Assembly (NCBI GenBank): GCA_029265255.1
Contig: JAJUJQ010000006.1
Span: 74,207 to 138,206 of the forward strand
Direction of reading: 5' to 3'
Length of the DNA stretch: 64,000 nucleotides
DNA from: Spirochaetota bacterium
GTDB lineage: Bacteria; Spirochaetota; Spirochaetia; Treponematales; Rectinemataceae
Position numbers and translations under genes: made by a program. How positions within the stretch are numbered: the stretch's first letter is position 1; the number at the start of each line of letters is the position of its first letter. Under the pieces are notes generated by a model. That model was not told the DNA's origin. It made no database searches and saw only the letters and a program-made list of their open reading frames with translations. Shown here one piece after another: positions 61,863 through 64,000 of the stretch.

Positions 61863-61868
61863 GAAACA

Positions 61869-62936
61869 ATGAGCGAGAAGCAAGTTGCTGGCATCAGCTT
61901 TTTTGCACAATACCTTTCGATCTGGGTTGTACTCTGTATCGTCGCAGGTGTGGCGATTGGCTATTTCTACCCTGGTGTCCCAGCATTTCTGGGCAGGTTT
62001 GAATACGCACAGGTCTCAATTCCCGTGGCGGTGCTCATCTGGCTGATGATCTATCCCATGATGCTCAAGGTGGATTTTGCGAGCATCAAGAATGCAGGCA
62101 AAAAGCCAAAGGGGCTCATCATTACCCTGGTGGTGAACTGGCTCATCAAACCCTTCTCCATGTATCTCATAGCGGCATTTTTTCTCAAGGTGGTGTTCCG
62201 TGCGTTCATTCCAGCGGGGCTCGCTACGGAGTACCTTGCGGGAGCGGTGCTGCTGGGCGCGGCTCCATGTACGGCTATGGTCTTTGTCTGGTCGCATCTC
62301 TCGGACGGGGATCCTGGTTATACGGTGGTGCAGGTCGCGATCAATGACCTGTTCATCCTGTTTGCCTTTGCGCCGATTGTGGCTTTCCTGCTGGGCATCA
62401 GCAATGTCAGGGTGCCTTTGGATACCCTGTTGCTGTCTGTAGTGCTGTTCGTAGTCATTCCGCTGGGATTCGGTGCTCTCACCCGGTCCAGGCTGATACG
62501 GAGCAGGGGGCTGGCCTGGTTTGAAGGGGTATTTCTGAAAAAATTCGAGGGCATTACAGAGGTGGGTTTGCTGCTCACGTTGGTCATTCTCTTTTCCTTC
62601 CAGGGAAGGGTGATCATGGCCAACCCCTTTGCCATTCTATTGATCGCGGTGCCGCTGGTAATCCAGACCTTCCTGATTTTCTTCATCGGGTACGGCTGGG
62701 CGAGGGCGTGGAAGGTGCCGTACGAGATTGCCGCGCCGGCGGGCATGATTGGCGCTTCGAACTTCTTTGAGCTGGCGGTTGCCGTGGCGATCAGTCTGTT
62801 CGGACTGTCTTCGGGTGCGGCACTGGCGACTGTGGTCGGGGTGCTGGTGGAGGTTCCTGTCATGCTCAGCCTGGTGAACATCGCGCGCAGAACACGCGGG
62901 TGGTTTCCTGGGGTTTCAGAGAGGGTTTTGACCTGA
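61869..62936 (+). CDS. ACR3-family arsenite efflux permease
   Basis: About 355 residues, ten membrane helices, with the ACR3 signatures VLIWLMIYPMMLKVDF, LGAAPCTAMVFVWSHLSDGD (the essential Cys) and GASNFFELAVAVAISLFGL. Expels arsenite using the membrane potential. I start it at the ATG 61869; the upstream in-frame GTG at 61809 lies before the promoter. No arsR, arsC or arsA appears in the window. Confidence 0.92.
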   Translation: MSEKQVAGISFFAQYLSIWVVLCIVAGVAIGYFYPGVPAFLGRFEYAQVSIPVAVLIWLMIYPMMLKVDFASIKNAGKKPKGLIITLVVNWLIKPFSMYLIAAFFLKVVFRAFIPAGLATEYLAGAVLLGAAPCTAMVFVWSHLSDGDPGYTVVQVAINDLFILFAFAPIVAFLLGISNVRVPLDTLLLSVVLFVVIPLGFGALTRSRLIRSRGLAWFEGVFLKKFEGITEVGLLLTLVILFSFQGRVIMANPFAILLIAVPLVIQTFLIFFIGYGWARAWKVPYEIAAPAGMIGASNFFELAVAVAISLFGLSSGAALATVVGVLVEVPVMLSLVNIARRTRGWFPGVSERVLT

Positions 62937-63184
62937 TCCATCCGATCCAGGTACGAACTTCCTGTAGGTACAAGACGCTGTGACTGTTTGATCGGTCATA
63001 GCCGTGAACAAGAATATCTCGAGCCTCAAACGCAACAGTGAGCGACAGCGATTTTGCACAAACAGGTTTTCGTCCATGGCAATTGCCGTAGTTGTGGAGA
63101 ATAGCAAGGCACAAAGACCCTATTGAACGAAATAGCCCTTAAAATATGGCCATATAGCGTTGTTTATACTGACACCGATCATGA
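62937..63184. other. Non-coding stretch between the arsenite permease and mobile DNA
   Basis: No convincing gene. On the minus strand a broken frame contains a RDILVHGYDR string that recalls the R-x4-H motif of HEPN/DUF86 proteins, but it lacks the rest of the domain. Base composition falls toward the right end. Confidence 0.4.
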
Positions 63185-63300
63185 AGACTTTTAAGCCAAG
63201 CCAAGAGAGTCTTGAGAAAGTACAATGGAATCGACAAGAAATATTTTCATCTGTTTCTTAAAGAATGCAAGTTTCGCTCAGTCTCTAGGCATTTAATCCT
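63185..63300 (+). pseudogene. Remnant of an IS1595-family transposase (C-terminal fragment)
   Basis: In one plus-strand frame the text LSQAKRVLRKYNGIDKKYFH and LFLKECKFR (63191-63276) matches the end of ISXO2/IS1595 transposases (FWxQAKRxLRKxNGI...LFLKECEFRF). A stop (63182-63184) cuts it off from anything upstream and it runs out after CKFR, so it is a decayed piece; no inverted repeats were found. Confidence 0.65.
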
Positions 63301-63805
63301 CTCGAACTACCTTCATATGCAAGTTTGAATAATGGATCTAGTTCATCAATGGATAATTCTCCTTTTCCTTTATATTTAAATATCGCTTCGTTAAAGGAGT
63401 TGTCATATCTTTGGAATTCCCTATTATTTCCTTTATATTCTCTGGCGGCTTTTTCCGATATTTTAAATTTTAAATGCCAAAGATAAGTACTCCCCCAACC
63501 AACACTGAATATCACGCGGTTTCCACTTTTAAACCCAGTATAATATTTATTTATATTATATGGAACATTCCAATTTTGCTTTTTAATATATGAATCAATT
63601 AGCTCTACGAGAATTTTAAACTTTTTGTTGCTTCGGCTCCGTGTTCTTTTTCATAATATTCCCAATTCCATTCTTGTGTTACCTTGGTACTTGTAAATCT
63701 TTTTTCTTCCTCATCTAAGACATCAACTAATACAAATTCATCTTCCTCCTCTGCATATCGATTAATTTGATATAGTTCGACAGTATAACCAATCTTCTTT
63801 GACAT
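63285..63805 (-). pseudogene. Frameshifted AT-rich gene of unknown function
   Basis: Two minus-strand frames join end to end. The first (63805-63605, starting MSKKIGYTVELYQINRYAEE) stops soon after an A5 run at 63622-63626; the next frame continues at once with KKFKILVELIDSYIKKQNWN, passes through a GTG at 63515 and ends at 63285. One extra A would give a single protein of about 173 residues with no other stop. The region is much more AT-rich than its surroundings, so it was probably acquired. The second half faintly recalls DUF5655-type C-terminal domains; I do not assign a function. Confidence 0.6.
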
Positions 63806-63861
63806 TCTTATTACGCTTCGCTTGAAGGATGGTGCAATTAAAATAATTCTTATATCAAGTG

Positions 63862-63900
63862 TATTCCTAATCTTCTATACTTACGATATAGTAAGGAATA
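63862..63900. repeat. Nested inverted repeats upstream of the right-edge transposase
   Basis: TATTCCT (63862-63868)/AGGAATA (63894-63900) enclose CTATA (63875-63879)/TATAG (63887-63891). It may be part of the insertion element's left end or a control site for its transposase. Confidence 0.5.
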
Positions 63901-63911
63901 GGAGGATGGAA

Positions 63912-64000
63912 ATGGAAGCATCGGAAAAAGTTGCGAAGCAGCGATTAAGTGTGTTGGAGCTTGCTGAACGACTCGGCAACGTAACGGAGGCGTGCCGGAG
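63912..64000 (+). CDS. Transposase N-terminus (helix-turn-helix, IS481-like), cut by window edge
   Basis: Opens MEASEKVAKQRLSVLELAER then LGNVTEACR, the N-terminal helix-turn-helix text common in IS481-type transposases. AGGAGG (63900-63905) lies 6 nt before this ATG; the ATG at 63906 is too close to it. Only 29 codons lie inside the window, so integrity is unknown. Confidence 0.72.
   Translation, partial: MEASEKVAKQRLSVLELAERLGNVTEACR

Noticed and set aside
62937..63120. Minus-strand HEPN/DUF86-like gene remnant (RDILVHGYDR)
   Set aside because: Only one short motif matches, the frame is broken, and no partner nucleotidyltransferase is present.

Overview
The window is a GC-rich bacterial chromosome segment, densely packed with genes on both strands. 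The gene set points to an anaerobic fermenter: a multi-subunit electron-bifurcating-type [FeFe] hydrogenase, a membrane pyrophosphatase, TRAP and ABC uptake systems for organic and amino acids, and cyclic-di-GMP enzymes. I favour a spirochaete (Spirochaetota), but the sequence alone does not settle the phylum. No rRNA, tRNA or CRISPR array is visible.

Layout. 1-2485: TAXI-type TRAP transporter. 2556-8391 (minus): a five-gene chain, each gene overlapping the next by 4 nt (HD-GYP phosphodiesterase, XpaC-like membrane protein, membrane protein with a nine-cysteine C-terminal repeat tail, radical SAM/SPASM enzyme with a PqqD-like N-terminus, membrane protein), followed by a PAS gene. This is the best candidate for an undescribed system: a peptide-modifying enzyme paired with the tail of a membrane protein. 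8516-9271: nagB. 9279-16623 (minus): FbpABC-type ABC transporter and a two-subunit amine/imino-acid oxidase. 16778-21603: branched-chain-amino-acid-type ABC operon with a fused permease-ATPase. 21610-30773: sugar or sugar-acid catabolic region (TIM-barrel isomerase, an unusual epimerase-like/ceramidase-like fusion, SIS protein, YiaK-like dehydrogenase, SDR, DctPQM TRAP transporter). 31012-33171: purine nucleoside phosphorylase and an MTA/SAH deaminase-type amidohydrolase. 33306-41042 (minus): secreted hydrolases, pcm, a transglutaminase lipoprotein, a Ser/Thr kinase and a TPR protein. 41413-46454: hydrogenase operon. 46565-55456: Rsm22-like methyltransferase, diguanylate cyclase, trpS, msrB, hydrolase, thioesterase, conserved hypothetical, hppA. 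55760-60257: argCJBD operon preceded by an arginine-rich leader peptide. 60274-62936: DMT exporter and two arsenic-type genes. 63185-64000: AT-rich mobile DNA with a decayed IS1595-type transposase, a frameshifted gene and the start of another transposase.

Two regulatory themes stand out. A 24-codon leader with nine arginine codons sits between a promoter and argC, which suggests arginine-sensing attenuation. In addition, at least six unlinked genes lack a Shine-Dalgarno sequence and have their ATG close to the +1 position predicted from upstream promoter boxes, which suggests that leaderless mRNAs are common in this organism.
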